From contig NZ_CP009533.1 in NCBI RefSeq assembly GCF_000761155.1, positions 2,480,001-2,544,000 of the forward strand: 64,000 bases of DNA. Direction: 5' to 3'. The notes under the pieces were generated by a model, which worked only from the letters and a program-made list of their open reading frames with translations, did no database searches and was not told the origin of the DNA. The translations under genes and the position numbers were made by a program. Positions 1-10,616 of this stretch are shown here, in pieces (the first letter of the stretch is position 1; each line of letters opens with the position of its first letter). This DNA is from Pseudomonas rhizosphaerae (lineage in GTDB: Bacteria > Pseudomonadota > Gammaproteobacteria > Pseudomonadales > Pseudomonadaceae).

Positions 1-729
<729 letters not shown>

Positions 730-733
<4 letters not shown>

Positions 734-1707
734 TTGGGAACCTCGACGTGGCCGCCGAAGCCGAAGCGCATCGCCGAGAGGATCTTGTCGCCGTAGGTGG
801 CGTCCTGACGGGAGCGGAAGCGGGCAAACAGTGCGCTGGACAATACCGGCACCGGTACCGCCTGCTCGACGGCAGCGTCGATGGTCCAGCGGCCTTCACC
901 GCTATCGGAGACCACACCGGAGTACTGGGTCAGCTGCTGGTCGCTGGCCAAGGCATCGGCCGTGAGGTCGAGCAGCCAGGACGAGACCACGCTGCCACGA
1001 CGCCAGACTTCGGCGATGTCGGCCAGATTCAGGTCGAAACGCTGGTCTTCGGGCAGCTCGCTGCTGGATTTGGTCTTGAGGATGTCGAAGCCTTCGGCGA
1101 AGGCCTGCATCATGCCGTACTCGATGCCGTTGTGGATCATCTTGACGAAGTGGCCGGAACCGGCCGGGCCTGCGTGGATGTAGCCACGCTCGGCACGATC
1201 GTCCGCGCTGTTGCGGTCGCGGGTGCGCGGGATATCGCCCATGCCGGGCGCCAGGCAGTCGAACAACGGGTCAAGGCGCTCGAAGATCTCCCGCTCGCCG
1301 CCGATCATCATGCAATAGCCGCGGTCCAGGCCCCACACGCCGCCGGAGGTGCCGACGTCGACGTAGTGCAACTGGCGCGCAGCCAGGTCGCGGGCACGGC
1401 GAATGTCGTCCTTGTAGAAGGTATTGCCGCCATCGATGATCACATCGTCGGGTTCGAGCAGCTCACTGAGCTGAGCAATGGTCGCCTCGGTTGGCGCACC
1501 GGCGGGGAGCATGACCCAGACCGCGCGCGGCGTGTCCATCTTGCTGACCAGATCGGCGAGATCGGCGGCACCGACAGCGCCCTCACCGGCCAGGCCATGC
1601 ACCGAATCCTGATTGCGATCGAAGACCACCGCTTGATGACCAGCGCGCATCAGCCTTCTGGCGATGTTACCGCCCATGCGGCCCAGCCCAATGATTCCCA
1701 GTTGCAT
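730..1707 (-). CDS. gnd: 6-phosphogluconate dehydrogenase (decarboxylating), short form
   Basis: This enzyme converts 6-phosphogluconate to ribulose-5-phosphate and CO2 with NAD(P)+. The protein has 325 residues, the short GndA/YqeC-type form rather than the 470-residue form. The nucleotide-binding GLGRMG is at residues 7-12. The substrate loop [11 protein letters not shown] is at 121-131. The catalytic segment with K189 and H192-N193 precedes the conserved Tyr-Gly-Met stretch. I chose ATG 1707 because family homology begins there (MQLGIIGLG) and a purine-rich GGAG lies upstream. The open frame continues about 140 codons further upstream, but that part has no recognisable content. It is the first gene of a gnd-zwf operon. 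Confidence 0.95.
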
Positions 1708-2344
1708 GCGAGAGCTCCACTCTATGTTGCTTGAAGAAGGTATTTCTTGAACGGTGTTGTCCAGAAAGCCTGTGGGGATATTGCCCGAACCAGCTTCCAA
1801 GTTAGTCCCGGACGATACCGGTAAGTTTCCGAGTATACCTTTGGTCGGTCGCGGCGCTGGCCAAAAAACTTGGATTTTTACCGATTTCATCAAGGACAGC
1901 ATCCGAGCGGGGACACAAATCGCAACGGTTTTGTTCGGGTGCGACTCACAGCCCATGAAGCGACCTCCAGCCACCGGCCAATCGGCCAGAGGCCGCTGCG
2001 GGCAAGGCCTGTAGTACGCGTGTGCCAATAATAATCGGCCGTCAGTCGCGCGCCTGCCCCAAAAAAATGGCGGATCTCCTACACTCAAGCCACAGGCGAT
2101 GTATCGCTTGGAAATTGGACGCAAAAAACTCGAACTTTTTGCAAATCAGACAGGTCAGGATAGGGAGCAGGTTATTTGATGTTTCTTGTCCGCCAAACCT
2201 GCTATCCCGTGAATCATTGCAGCCTGCGGCAGGATAGCCGGAGTCTGCAGCGCCTGTGCGTGTGTCAGCGGGAAGCGCTAATCGATCAGCGCTTTTTCAG
2301 AGTCAGGATCTGCCATACAAGTACGTAATGCACGGGAGAGAACA
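1708..2344. other. Divergent intergenic region between gnd and glgA (637 bp)
   Basis: This gap has lower GC than its neighbours and holds no credible gene. It must carry the divergent promoters for gnd-zwf (minus) and glgA (plus). On the minus strand a TATACT hexamer at 1834-1839 could be a -10 box, but no well-spaced -35 box was found. On the plus strand the last 75 bases form the glgA leader, which contains a hairpin followed by a T-run (listed separately). Short open frames across the region have no ribosome-binding sites and look random. Confidence 0.5.
2273..2297 (+). terminator. Hairpin plus T-run in the glgA leader (possible attenuator)
   Basis: Arms AAGCGCT (2273-2279) and AGCGCTT (2288-2294) pair perfectly around an 8-nt loop, with five T's at 2293-2297. 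It has the form of an intrinsic terminator and sits about 48 nt before the glgA start. It would either end transcription arriving from upstream or attenuate glgA mRNA. No leader peptide is evident. Confidence 0.5.
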
Positions 2345-3907
2345 ATGATCAGTGCCGCTGTCGAAAACCACGGAGAGCGTTTCAACAGGCAAGCGGCGGA
2401 ACCCGCCCACTTGCAGGTTCCCACGCCTACCAGCAAAGCACTGCAGATGCCGTCTGGCGTCAACAAGCAAAAAGTTCTTTTCGTGACCTCGGAAATTGCC
2501 GACCTGGTCAAGACCGGTGGGCTGGGTGACGTGTCGGCTGCGCTGCCACGCGCCATGAGCCAGGTACACGACGTCCGTGTGCTCATTCCTGGTTATCCGC
2601 AAGTGCTCAACAGTGACAACCCGATTCATGTCGTCGGTGAGCTCGGCGGCCATGCCGCCCTGCCACCCTGCAAGATCGGGCGTATGGACATGCCCGACGG
2701 GCTGGTCATCTATGTGCTGCTGTGCCCCGAACTGTACGAACGCGACGGCACCCCCTACGGCGCCAACAACGGCCGCGACTGGCCGGACAACCATATTCGC
2801 TTCGCCCGCCTGGGCCTGGCCGCTGCGGACATCGCCGCAGGCCAGGGCATGGTCCACTGGAAGCCCGACCTGGTTCACGCCCACGACTGGCCTGCTGGCC
2901 TGGCGCCTGCCTACATGCATTGGCGCGGGCTGCGTACACCTACCCTGTTCACCATCCACAACCTGGCTTACCAGGGTGTGTTCAGCCGTGGTTGCTGCCC
3001 CGAGCTGGGCGTTCCCAGCCACGCGATGCAGCAGGATGGCATGGAGTTTTTTGGCAAGCTGTCGTTTCTCAAGGCCGGCATGGCCTACGCGAACCACATC
3101 ACCACGGTGAGTGCGACCTACGCCGAAGAAATCACCACGCCGGAATTTGGTTGCGGTCTGGAAGGCTTTCTCAGCAGCAAGGCGCAACAAGGCAAACTCA
3201 GCGGCATTCCCAATGGCATCGACGCCAGCTGGGAATCGGCCACCGATCCGCACCTGGTGTGCCCGTTCAGCCTGAACGACTGGGAAGGCAAGGCGGTCAA
3301 TGCCGCCCATGTACGCAAGCTGTTCGAAATCGACGAATCCGAGGGCCCGCTGTTCGCCGTCGTGTCCCGCTTGGTGTACCAGAAAGGCCTCGATCTCACC
3401 GAGGGTGTTACCCAGTTCATCGTGGAGAACGGTGGCCAGGTCATCATCATCGGTCGCGGTGAGCCTGAAGAAGAGCAAGCCATGCGCGAGCTGGCCCTGC
3501 GCTTCCCTGGCCGGGTGGGCGTACGCATCGGCTTCAACGAGACCGACGCACGGCGCATGTTCGCCGGCAGCGATTTCCTGCTGATGCCATCGCGCTACGA
3601 ACCCTGCGGTCTGAGCCAGATGTATGCACAGCGTTTCGGTTCACTGCCGGTGGCCCGCAATACCGGTGGCCTGGCCGACACCATCGAAGACGGCGTGACC
3701 GGCTTCCTGTTCGGCGAATCCACCATCGAAAGCTACCAGGCTGCGTTGGCGCGCGCCTTCTATGTGTTCAGCAAGCCCGATCTGTTGAACGCCATGCGCT
3801 GCCGCGCCATGACTCAGCCATTCAACTGGAGCGAAGCGGTCGAGCCCTATGCCGACCTGTACAAGACGCTGGTGCAAGGCAGCAAGCGCTCGGCAACTCA
3901 TCAATAA
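2345..3907 (+). CDS. glgA: Glycogen (starch) synthase, GT5 family
   Basis: This enzyme transfers glucose from ADP-glucose to the non-reducing end of alpha-1,4-glucan in the cytosol. The protein has 520 residues with a GT-B fold. The donor-binding KTGGLGDV motif is at residues 56-63, and the C-terminal half carries SRYEPCGLSQ and NTGGLADT. The roughly 42 residues before the usual GlgA start (KQKVLFVTSE) form a polar extension, but the ATG at 2345 has a good GGAGAG site 5 nt upstream, so I keep it. It heads the operon glgA-treZ-malQ-treY-DUF2934. No glgC (ADP-glucose pyrophosphorylase) is present in the window, so the source of ADP-glucose is unclear. Confidence 0.95.
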   Translation: MISAAVENHGERFNRQAAEPAHLQVPTPTSKALQMPSGVNKQKVLFVTSEIADLVKTGGLGDVSAALPRAMSQVHDVRVLIPGYPQVLNSDNPIHVVGELGGHAALPPCKIGRMDMPDGLVIYVLLCPELYERDGTPYGANNGRDWPDNHIRFARLGLAAADIAAGQGMVHWKPDLVHAHDWPAGLAPAYMHWRGLRTPTLFTIHNLAYQGVFSRGCCPELGVPSHAMQQDGMEFFGKLSFLKAGMAYANHITTVSATYAEEITTPEFGCGLEGFLSSKAQQGKLSGIPNGIDASWESATDPHLVCPFSLNDWEGKAVNAAHVRKLFEIDESEGPLFAVVSRLVYQKGLDLTEGVTQFIVENGGQVIIIGRGEPEEEQAMRELALRFPGRVGVRIGFNETDARRMFAGSDFLLMPSRYEPCGLSQMYAQRFGSLPVARNTGGLADTIEDGVTGFLFGESTIESYQAALARAFYVFSKPDLLNAMRCRAMTQPFNWSEAVEPYADLYKTLVQGSKRSATHQ

Positions 3908-3946
3908 CGGCAATCAATCATCACGATAACGGAAGAGGTTTCATCG

Positions 3947-5737
3947 ATGCCTTCACGGAAAACTGAAACCTGGTCCCACGGTGCGGTAATGCAGGACTCC
4001 GGGCTCACCCACTTTGCACTATGGGCCCCGGACGCTTTTTCGGTTGGGTTGCAGATCGCTGACGACGCGTCTCTGCCGATGGTCGCTCGCAACGATGGCT
4101 GGTTCACGTTGGAGCACAAGTGCCCAGCGGGCACGGCCTACCGTTTCGATATCGATGGCGAACTGGCCGTGCCGGACCCCGCGTCCCGCGCTCAGCAGCA
4201 GGACGTGCATTCGCCAAGCGTAGTGGTCGATCCGCTGGCCTACGAGTGGCAGAACACCCGTTGGCTGGGCCGTCCCTGGTCCCAGGCCGTTATCTATGAA
4301 CTGCACGTTGGTGCTCTGGGCGGCTACGCGGGTGTCGAATCCCATCTGGCCCGCTTGGCTGGCCTGGGCGTCACGGCCATCGAGCTGATGCCGATCGCCG
4401 AGTTCCCCGGTGAGCGCAACTGGGGCTATGACGGTGTCCTGCCTTATGCCCCTGAAGCGTCCTATGGCACGCCCGAGCAGCTCAAGCACCTGATCGACTG
4501 CGCCCACGGTCATGGCCTGATGGTGATCCTCGACGTGGTCTACAACCACTTCGGCCCGGACGGTAACTACCTTGGCCGCTACGCCAAGGGTTTCTTCCGT
4601 CACGACAAGAAAACCCCTTGGGGCGACGCGATCGACTTCCGCCGCGATGAAGTGCGCAGCTTCTTCATCGACAACGCAGCAATGTGGTTGCTCGAGTACC
4701 GCTTCGACGGCCTGCGTTTCGACGCCGTGCATGCGATTCAGGATCCGACGTTCTTGCAAGAGATGGCTGCCACTCTGCGCAAGCAGGTCGGTGCCGATCG
4801 GCACGTATGGCTGATGCTTGAGAACGAGCACAACCAGGCTCACCTGCTCGAGCAGGGCTACGATGCCCAGTGGAACGACGATGGCCACAACGTCCTGCAC
4901 GCGCTGCTGACCGGTGAAAGCGAAGCGTACTACGCCGACTTCAGTGAACAGTCCACCGAAAAACTGGCGCGTTGCCTCAGCCAGGGCTTCATCTATCAGG
5001 GCGATACTAACCAGAAAGGCGAATCGCGCGGTGAGCCGAGCGGTCATTTGCCGCCCAGCGCGTTCGTGCTGTTCCTGCAGAATCACGACCAGATCGGCAA
5101 CCGCGCCATGGGCGAGCGTCTGAATCTGCTGTGTAGCGAGCCGGCGCTGCGGGCTGCGACGGTGTTGCTGTTGCTGTCGCCAATGATCCCGATGCTGTTC
5201 ATGGGCGATGAGTGGGCCGCTGACGAGCCCTTCCTGTTCTTCACCGACCATCACGGTGAGCTGGCCGAAGCGGTTCGTGAAGGCCGTCGAGCTGAATTTG
5301 CCGCCTTCGACTCGTTTGCCAACGAAGCGACCCGCGCCAAGATTCCCGACCCGAATGCGGCAAGCACGTTCGAATCGTCATGCCCAAATTTTGCTGAGTT
5401 CGAGTTCCGCAAGGACGGTGCCTGGGTGCAGCTGTATCGCCAACTGTTGGCCTTGCGCAGCGCCGAAATCGTACCGCGCCTCGATGGCGCCCAGTCGTTG
5501 GGTGCTCATGTGCTGGCGGAAAAGGCGGTAACGGCCAAGTGGCGCATGAGCGACGGCAGTGTCCTGCGCATCGACTTGAACCTGAGCGAGGCCACGGTGC
5601 CCGTTCAAGTGCCTACCGAGCACCTGTTGTTCGACAGTCGTCCACACGGTGACAAAGCAGCTCTGAGCCAAGGATTGCCTGCCCTGACCGCTCTGGTCAG
5701 CCTGACCCCGGCAGGTGCTGCGGAGAAACCGGCATGA
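3947..5737 (+). CDS. treZ: Malto-oligosyltrehalose trehalohydrolase (GH13_10)
   Basis: This enzyme hydrolyses the alpha-1,4 bond next to the terminal trehalose unit of maltooligosyl-trehalose and so releases free trehalose. The protein has 596 residues. An N-terminal CBM48-like domain (about 15-100) precedes the GH13 barrel. The likely catalytic residues are D259 (in GLRFDAVHAI), E292 (in LMLENEHNQ) and D381 (in QNHDQIGNR). The TreZ-type GHLPPSAFV motif is at 367-375. A GGAAGAGG site precedes the ATG. The gene starts 39 bp after glgA, and its TGA overlaps the malQ ATG, which indicates coupled translation. It works with TreY encoded two genes downstream. Confidence 0.95.
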   Translation: MPSRKTETWSHGAVMQDSGLTHFALWAPDAFSVGLQIADDASLPMVARNDGWFTLEHKCPAGTAYRFDIDGELAVPDPASRAQQQDVHSPSVVVDPLAYEWQNTRWLGRPWSQAVIYELHVGALGGYAGVESHLARLAGLGVTAIELMPIAEFPGERNWGYDGVLPYAPEASYGTPEQLKHLIDCAHGHGLMVILDVVYNHFGPDGNYLGRYAKGFFRHDKKTPWGDAIDFRRDEVRSFFIDNAAMWLLEYRFDGLRFDAVHAIQDPTFLQEMAATLRKQVGADRHVWLMLENEHNQAHLLEQGYDAQWNDDGHNVLHALLTGESEAYYADFSEQSTEKLARCLSQGFIYQGDTNQKGESRGEPSGHLPPSAFVLFLQNHDQIGNRAMGERLNLLCSEPALRAATVLLLLSPMIPMLFMGDEWAADEPFLFFTDHHGELAEAVREGRRAEFAAFDSFANEATRAKIPDPNAASTFESSCPNFAEFEFRKDGAWVQLYRQLLALRSAEIVPRLDGAQSLGAHVLAEKAVTAKWRMSDGSVLRIDLNLSEATVPVQVPTEHLLFDSRPHGDKAALSQGLPALTALVSLTPAGAAEKPA

Positions 5738-7815
5738 GTGAAGCAAAACTGCACGAGCTTGCCGAGCAGGCCGGTATTGCCGTCGATTGGACCGATGCCA
5801 ACGGCAAGCCGCAGACGGTATCCGACAGCGTCTTGCGCAAAGTGCTGCGCGGCCTCGGCCACCCGGCCGACACGGCCGAAGAGCTTGAAGAAAGCCTGGA
5901 CGCCGTGGGCAAGGCGGCGCAGTCCCATCGCCTGCCCCCGTTGCTGACGGTCGAGCACGGTCAGCCGCTGGATCTTGGCAAGTTCTTCGAGCCCGGCACG
6001 GCCTGCGAGGTCCAGCTGGAGGACGGCAGTACGCTGTCCATCAGCCTGGACAAGCACGCAGCCTTGCCCGGCCTCTTGCCCGTGGGCTATCAGGACGTGC
6101 ACATTCAGCAACAGCACTTCACCTTGGCCGTGGCGCCGCAACGTTGCTACAGCGTGGCAGATGCCTATGGCCAGGAAACCGCCCATGCCTGGGGGTTGGG
6201 CGTCCAGTTGTACGCGGTGCGCCGCAGCGGCGACGGCGGTTTCGGCGATACCCAGGCCCTGGAAACGCTGGTGCGCAGCGCCGGCGAGCGCGGTGCCGAT
6301 GCATTGGCCATCAGCCCGATGCATGCCATGAGCAGCAGTGACAACACGCGCTACAGTCCCTATTCGCCGTCGAGCCGGCTTTTCCTCAACAGCTTGTACG
6401 CAGCACCTGCCGCGGTACTGGGTGAAGATACCGTACGCACGGCCATCGAGGATTCGGGGCTGAGCGAGACCCTGCAATCGCTGGAAGCGCTGCCCCTGGT
6501 CGACTGGCCCGCTGCTGCTGGCGCCAAGCAGCGCCTGATGCGTGCGCTGTACGACAACTTTCGTCAGACCGAACATGCACTCAATGGGGATTTCAGCGCA
6601 TTCCGCCACGCCGGTGGGGAAGCCCTGGAAAACCACTGCCGCTACGAAGCCCTGCAGGCAGACTTCAAGGCCCGTGGTGAGAGCCTGGACTGGCGCCAAT
6701 GGCCCCAGCAATGGCACGACCCGCGCGGCAGCGCCGTCGCCGAGTTCGCCGAAGCCCAGGCAGAAGAGATCGCCTTTCATGCATTCTGCCAGTGGCTGAT
6801 CGACCGGTGCCTGGCCAAGGTGCAGAAATCGGCGCGTGACAGCGGCATGAAAATCGGCCTGATCGCCGACCTCGCGGTGGGCGCCGACGGTGCCGGCAGC
6901 CAGGCCTGGAGTCGCCAGGACGAATTGCTCGCCGACCTGACCGTGGGCGCGCCACCGGACATCCTCAACCGCTCGGGGCAGAGCTGGGGCATCTCGGCAT
7001 TCTCCCCCGAGGGCTTGAAGCGCAACGGCTTTCGGGCATTCATTGAAATGCTGCGGGCCAACTTCGCTCACGCCGGTGGCCTGCGTATCGACCACATCAT
7101 GGGCCTGCAACGCCTGTGGCTGATTCCAGCCGATGCCAAGCCTGGCGAAGGCGCCTACCTGCAGTTCCCCATCGACGACATGCTGCGCCTGCTCGCCCTT
7201 GAATCCCATCGCCACCAGGCAGTGGTGCTCGGCGAAGACCTTGGCACAGTGCCCGATGGACTGCGCGAGAAACTGGCGGCCAAGCAGATGCTCGGTATGC
7301 GCGTATTGCTGTTCGAGCAGAACGACGGGGAATTTACCGACCATCAAGCGTGGCCGGACAACGCCCTTGCGACTTCCACCACCCACGACCTGCCAACCCT
7401 CAACGGCTGGTGGCATGGGCGCGACATCGACTGGAATCGCGACCTGGAGCTGATCGACGAGCCGACCGAGAAACAGTGGCGTGTGACCCGTGAGCACGAA
7501 CGTCGCGCACTTCGCAAGGTGCTCTCCCCCGAATTGCAACACAGCGAGAGTGAAGGCATCGAGGATATCGACGCCATCATCGACGCAAGCACGCGTTTCC
7601 TTGGCCTGACCCCTGCCCCGCTGGTGTTGCTGCCCATCGACGATGCCCTGGGCATCGAAGAGCAGGCCAACCTGCCGGGCACCATAGACAGCCATCCCAA
7701 TTGGCGCCGTCGCTACAGCGCCCATGCCCAGAATCTTCTCGACGATGAAGACGCTGCCAGACGCCTAGAGCTGCTGGCCTGCGCCCGCCAACAAGCCAGT
7801 GAGCGTTACCGATGA
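5734..7815 (+). CDS. malQ: 4-alpha-glucanotransferase (amylomaltase, GH77)
   Basis: This enzyme moves maltosyl or longer units between alpha-1,4-glucans and so adjusts chain length for TreY and GlgE products. The protein has 693 residues. The GH77 catalytic residues fit D453 (GLRIDHIMGL), E501 (VLGEDLG) and D552 (TTHDLPTL). An N-terminal region of about 140 residues precedes the barrel, as in proteobacterial MalQ. It overlaps treZ at its start and treY at its end by ATGA, so treZ-malQ-treY form one translationally coupled block. Confidence 0.95.
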   Translation: MSEAKLHELAEQAGIAVDWTDANGKPQTVSDSVLRKVLRGLGHPADTAEELEESLDAVGKAAQSHRLPPLLTVEHGQPLDLGKFFEPGTACEVQLEDGSTLSISLDKHAALPGLLPVGYQDVHIQQQHFTLAVAPQRCYSVADAYGQETAHAWGLGVQLYAVRRSGDGGFGDTQALETLVRSAGERGADALAISPMHAMSSSDNTRYSPYSPSSRLFLNSLYAAPAAVLGEDTVRTAIEDSGLSETLQSLEALPLVDWPAAAGAKQRLMRALYDNFRQTEHALNGDFSAFRHAGGEALENHCRYEALQADFKARGESLDWRQWPQQWHDPRGSAVAEFAEAQAEEIAFHAFCQWLIDRCLAKVQKSARDSGMKIGLIADLAVGADGAGSQAWSRQDELLADLTVGAPPDILNRSGQSWGISAFSPEGLKRNGFRAFIEMLRANFAHAGGLRIDHIMGLQRLWLIPADAKPGEGAYLQFPIDDMLRLLALESHRHQAVVLGEDLGTVPDGLREKLAAKQMLGMRVLLFEQNDGEFTDHQAWPDNALATSTTHDLPTLNGWWHGRDIDWNRDLELIDEPTEKQWRVTREHERRALRKVLSPELQHSESEGIEDIDAIIDASTRFLGLTPAPLVLLPIDDALGIEEQANLPGTIDSHPNWRRRYSAHAQNLLDDEDAARRLELLACARQQASERYR

Positions 7816-10601
7816 AAAAAATGACGGCCAGCGTTCGGCTGCAGTTGCACAAAGATTTCACCCTGGATGATGCCGCTCGCCTCGTGCCTTATTTTTCCCG
7901 GCTCGGCATCAGTCATGTGTACGCATCGCCCATCCTCAAGGCACGGCCCGGCTCCATGCACGGCTACGACGTGGTCGATCCTACCCAGGTCAACCCCGAA
8001 CTGGGTGGCCAGCCTGCACTCGAGCGATTGATTGCGGCCTTGCGCGAGCATGACATGGGCTTCATCCTGGACATTGTCTCCAACCACATGGCTGTGGGCG
8101 GCGCGCACAACCCCTGGTGGCTGGACCTGCTCGAATGGGGCCGTCGCAGCCCGTACTCGGAGTTCTTCGATATTCAGTGGCACTCCCCGGACCCGTTGCT
8201 CGAAGGCCAGCTGCTGCTGCCATTTCTGGGCAGCGACTATGGCGCGGCCTTGCAGGGCGGTGAGTTGGTGCTCAAGTTCGATGCCGACCAGGGCAGCTTC
8301 TATGTCGAGCACTACGAGCACCGTTTCCCGATCTGCCCTATCGATTACCCGCACATCCTGGCGGCCTCGGGCAATGCGCCAGTCAGCGAACTGGGCGCAC
8401 GCTTTGCCAATCTGCACGGCAGCGACGATGCCTACGCCCAGGCGCGAGCGCTGCAAACCGACCTGGCCGCTCATGCCGCCGGCACCGGTTTGAACGACGC
8501 CATCCAGGCCTCGCTTGCGCAGTTCGACGCCACCAACGATGAAGGCTTCAAGCGCCTGCATGAGCTGCTGGAGCGCCAGTCCTACCGCCTGGCCAGCTGG
8601 CGCACCGCTGGCGACGACATCAACTGGCGGCGATTCTTCGACGTTAACGAGCTTGGCGGCCTGCGCGTCGAACGCCCTGCCGTGTTCGAAGCCACCCACG
8701 CGAAGATATTCGAGTTGATCGCAGCGGGCCTGGTGGATGGTCTGCGTATCGACCACATCGACGGCCTGGCCGATCCGCGCGGTTACTCGCGTAAACTGCG
8801 GCGCCGCGTCGAAGGCCTGTTGCAGCAACGTCCTGAATCGGCGCGCATCGATCATGTGCCGATCTATGTCGAGAAGATCCTCGGCGCGGGCGAATCGCTG
8901 CACCGTGACTGGCAGGTCGACGGCACCACCGGTTATGAATTCATGAACCAGGTGTCGCTGCTCCAGCACGATCCAGCCGGCGAGCAGCCGCTGGGCGAAC
9001 TCTGGAGCCGTATCAGCGGACGCCCCAGCGAGTTCATCGAAGAGGCCCACGTGGCCCGCAACCTGGTGCTCAATGGCTCGCTGGCCGGTGACTTCGAGTC
9101 CGTCGCCCAGGCCCTGCTGCAGGTGGCCCGAGGTGATCTGATGAGCCGCGACCTGACCCTGGGCGCCATCCGCCGGGCACTTCAGGAGCTGATCGTGCAT
9201 TTCCCGGTGTACCGTACCTACATCAACCCGTGCGGGCGTCCTGCCGAAGACGAGGCCTTCTTCCAGAAAGCCATGGAAGGTGCTCGCAGTACTCTGGGTG
9301 AAGCCGATTGGCCGGTGCTCGACTACCTGGAGCGCTGGTTGGGCGGCCAATCGTGGCGTGCCCTGCCGCTGGGACGCCCGCGCAAGCTGATCCGTCATGC
9401 CTGCGTGCGCTTCCAACAGCTGACTTCGCCGTCGGCGGCGAAGGCCGTAGAAGACACCGCGTTCTACCGCTCTGCCGTGCTGCTCTCGCGCAACGACGTG
9501 GGCTTTGAGACCGAACTGTTCGCCGGCACCCCGCAAGCGTTCGACGAGGCTTGCCAACAGCGCCTGAAGCACTTCCCGGACAACCTGCTGGCCACCGCGA
9601 CCCACGACCACAAGCGGGGCGAAGACACCCGTACCCGTCTGGCCGTGCTCAGCGAGCGCGCGTCGTGGTATGTCGAGCAGGTCGAACAGTGGCTGGAGCT
9701 GGCCGCGCCCCTGCGCAGTGCCTTCGGCGACGGCCATGCACCGACCGGTGGCGACGAGCTGATGCTGTATCAGGCGCTGCTCGGCAGCTGGCCATTGGAC
9801 TTGCGCAGCGACGACGTCGAAGGCCTCACTGCCTACGCCGAGCGTTTGTACCAGTGGCAGCAAAAAGCCTTGCGTGAAGCCAAGCTGATCAGCAGCTGGA
9901 GCGCGCCGAACGAAGCGTACGAAAAAGCCTGCCGCGAGTTCCTCGAGCAACTGCTGTTGAGCGAACAGGGCCGCCCGCTGCGCGATGCCATCGCCTCGGC
10001 CAGCCGTGCCATTGCGCCCAGCGGCGCCTTGGACAGCCTGGTGCAGACGCTGCTGCGCATGACCGTGCCCGGCATCCCCGACCTGTACCAGGGTGCCGAG
10101 TACTGGGATTTCAGCCTGGTCGATCCGGACAACCGCCGTCCAGTCGACTACGCCGCCAGGGAGCGATCGCTCGATGCTAGCCCCGCCGTCACCGAGCTTG
10201 TGCACAACTGGCACGATGGTCGCATCAAGCAAGCCATGATCCAGCGCACGCTCCAAGCGCGTGCCGCCCATCCACAGCTGTTCCGCGAAGGTAGCTACGA
10301 CAAACTCGAGGTCCGGGGCGCACAGGCCGATCGCATTCATGCGTTCGCCCGCGTACTGGATGGCACGACGGCCGTGGTCATCGTGCCGCGTCTGGCCAGC
10401 GGACTGCTGGCCGATGCACAGACGCCGTTGATCGACGCCAGCGCCTGGGGCGATACCCGCGTCGTTTTGCCGTCGGCAAAATCCGGGACTACATTGAAGG
10501 GACTTTTCTCCGACCACGCAGTCATAGCAGAGAAGGAATTGCTGGTGAGCACTGCGCTGAAAGAGTTTCCCGTCAATCTCTTCCTACAAAGTGAGCTGTA
10601 A
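7812..10601 (+). CDS. treY: Malto-oligosyltrehalose synthase (GH13_26)
   Basis: This enzyme isomerises the reducing-end alpha-1,4 bond of a glucan to the alpha,alpha-1,1 bond of trehalose, which TreZ then cuts off. The protein has 929 residues, within the large TreY size range. The N-terminal barrel starts with RLQLHKDFTL. D314 in LRIDHIDGLADPRGY and E354 in IYVEKIL fit the nucleophile and acid/base. A characteristic long insertion separates the barrel halves, and PGIPDLYQG lies near the C-terminus. The ATG overlaps the malQ stop. A DUF2934 gene follows 15 bp downstream. Confidence 0.95.
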   Translation: MKKMTASVRLQLHKDFTLDDAARLVPYFSRLGISHVYASPILKARPGSMHGYDVVDPTQVNPELGGQPALERLIAALREHDMGFILDIVSNHMAVGGAHNPWWLDLLEWGRRSPYSEFFDIQWHSPDPLLEGQLLLPFLGSDYGAALQGGELVLKFDADQGSFYVEHYEHRFPICPIDYPHILAASGNAPVSELGARFANLHGSDDAYAQARALQTDLAAHAAGTGLNDAIQASLAQFDATNDEGFKRLHELLERQSYRLASWRTAGDDINWRRFFDVNELGGLRVERPAVFEATHAKIFELIAAGLVDGLRIDHIDGLADPRGYSRKLRRRVEGLLQQRPESARIDHVPIYVEKILGAGESLHRDWQVDGTTGYEFMNQVSLLQHDPAGEQPLGELWSRISGRPSEFIEEAHVARNLVLNGSLAGDFESVAQALLQVARGDLMSRDLTLGAIRRALQELIVHFPVYRTYINPCGRPAEDEAFFQKAMEGARSTLGEADWPVLDYLERWLGGQSWRALPLGRPRKLIRHACVRFQQLTSPSAAKAVEDTAFYRSAVLLSRNDVGFETELFAGTPQAFDEACQQRLKHFPDNLLATATHDHKRGEDTRTRLAVLSERASWYVEQVEQWLELAAPLRSAFGDGHAPTGGDELMLYQALLGSWPLDLRSDDVEGLTAYAERLYQWQQKALREAKLISSWSAPNEAYEKACREFLEQLLLSEQGRPLRDAIASASRAIAPSGALDSLVQTLLRMTVPGIPDLYQGAEYWDFSLVDPDNRRPVDYAARERSLDASPAVTELVHNWHDGRIKQAMIQRTLQARAAHPQLFREGSYDKLEVRGAQADRIHAFARVLDGTTAVVIVPRLASGLLADAQTPLIDASAWGDTRVVLPSAKSGTTLKGLFSDHAVIAEKELLVSTALKEFPVNLFLQSEL

Positions 10602-10616
10602 TTAAGGAGCGTTGAA

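Noticed and set aside
1754..2237. Short plus-strand open frames in the gnd-glgA gap
   Set aside because: They have no ribosome sites, no similarity and atypical codon use, so they are not called as genes.
5605..7725. 706-codon open frame antisense to malQ
   Set aside because: It is the mirror of a well-conserved GH77 gene and has no recognisable domain.
7806..10517. 903-codon open frame antisense to treY
   Set aside because: High-GC codon bias in treY keeps the opposite frame open. It has no family features and no ribosome site, and the sense gene is complete.
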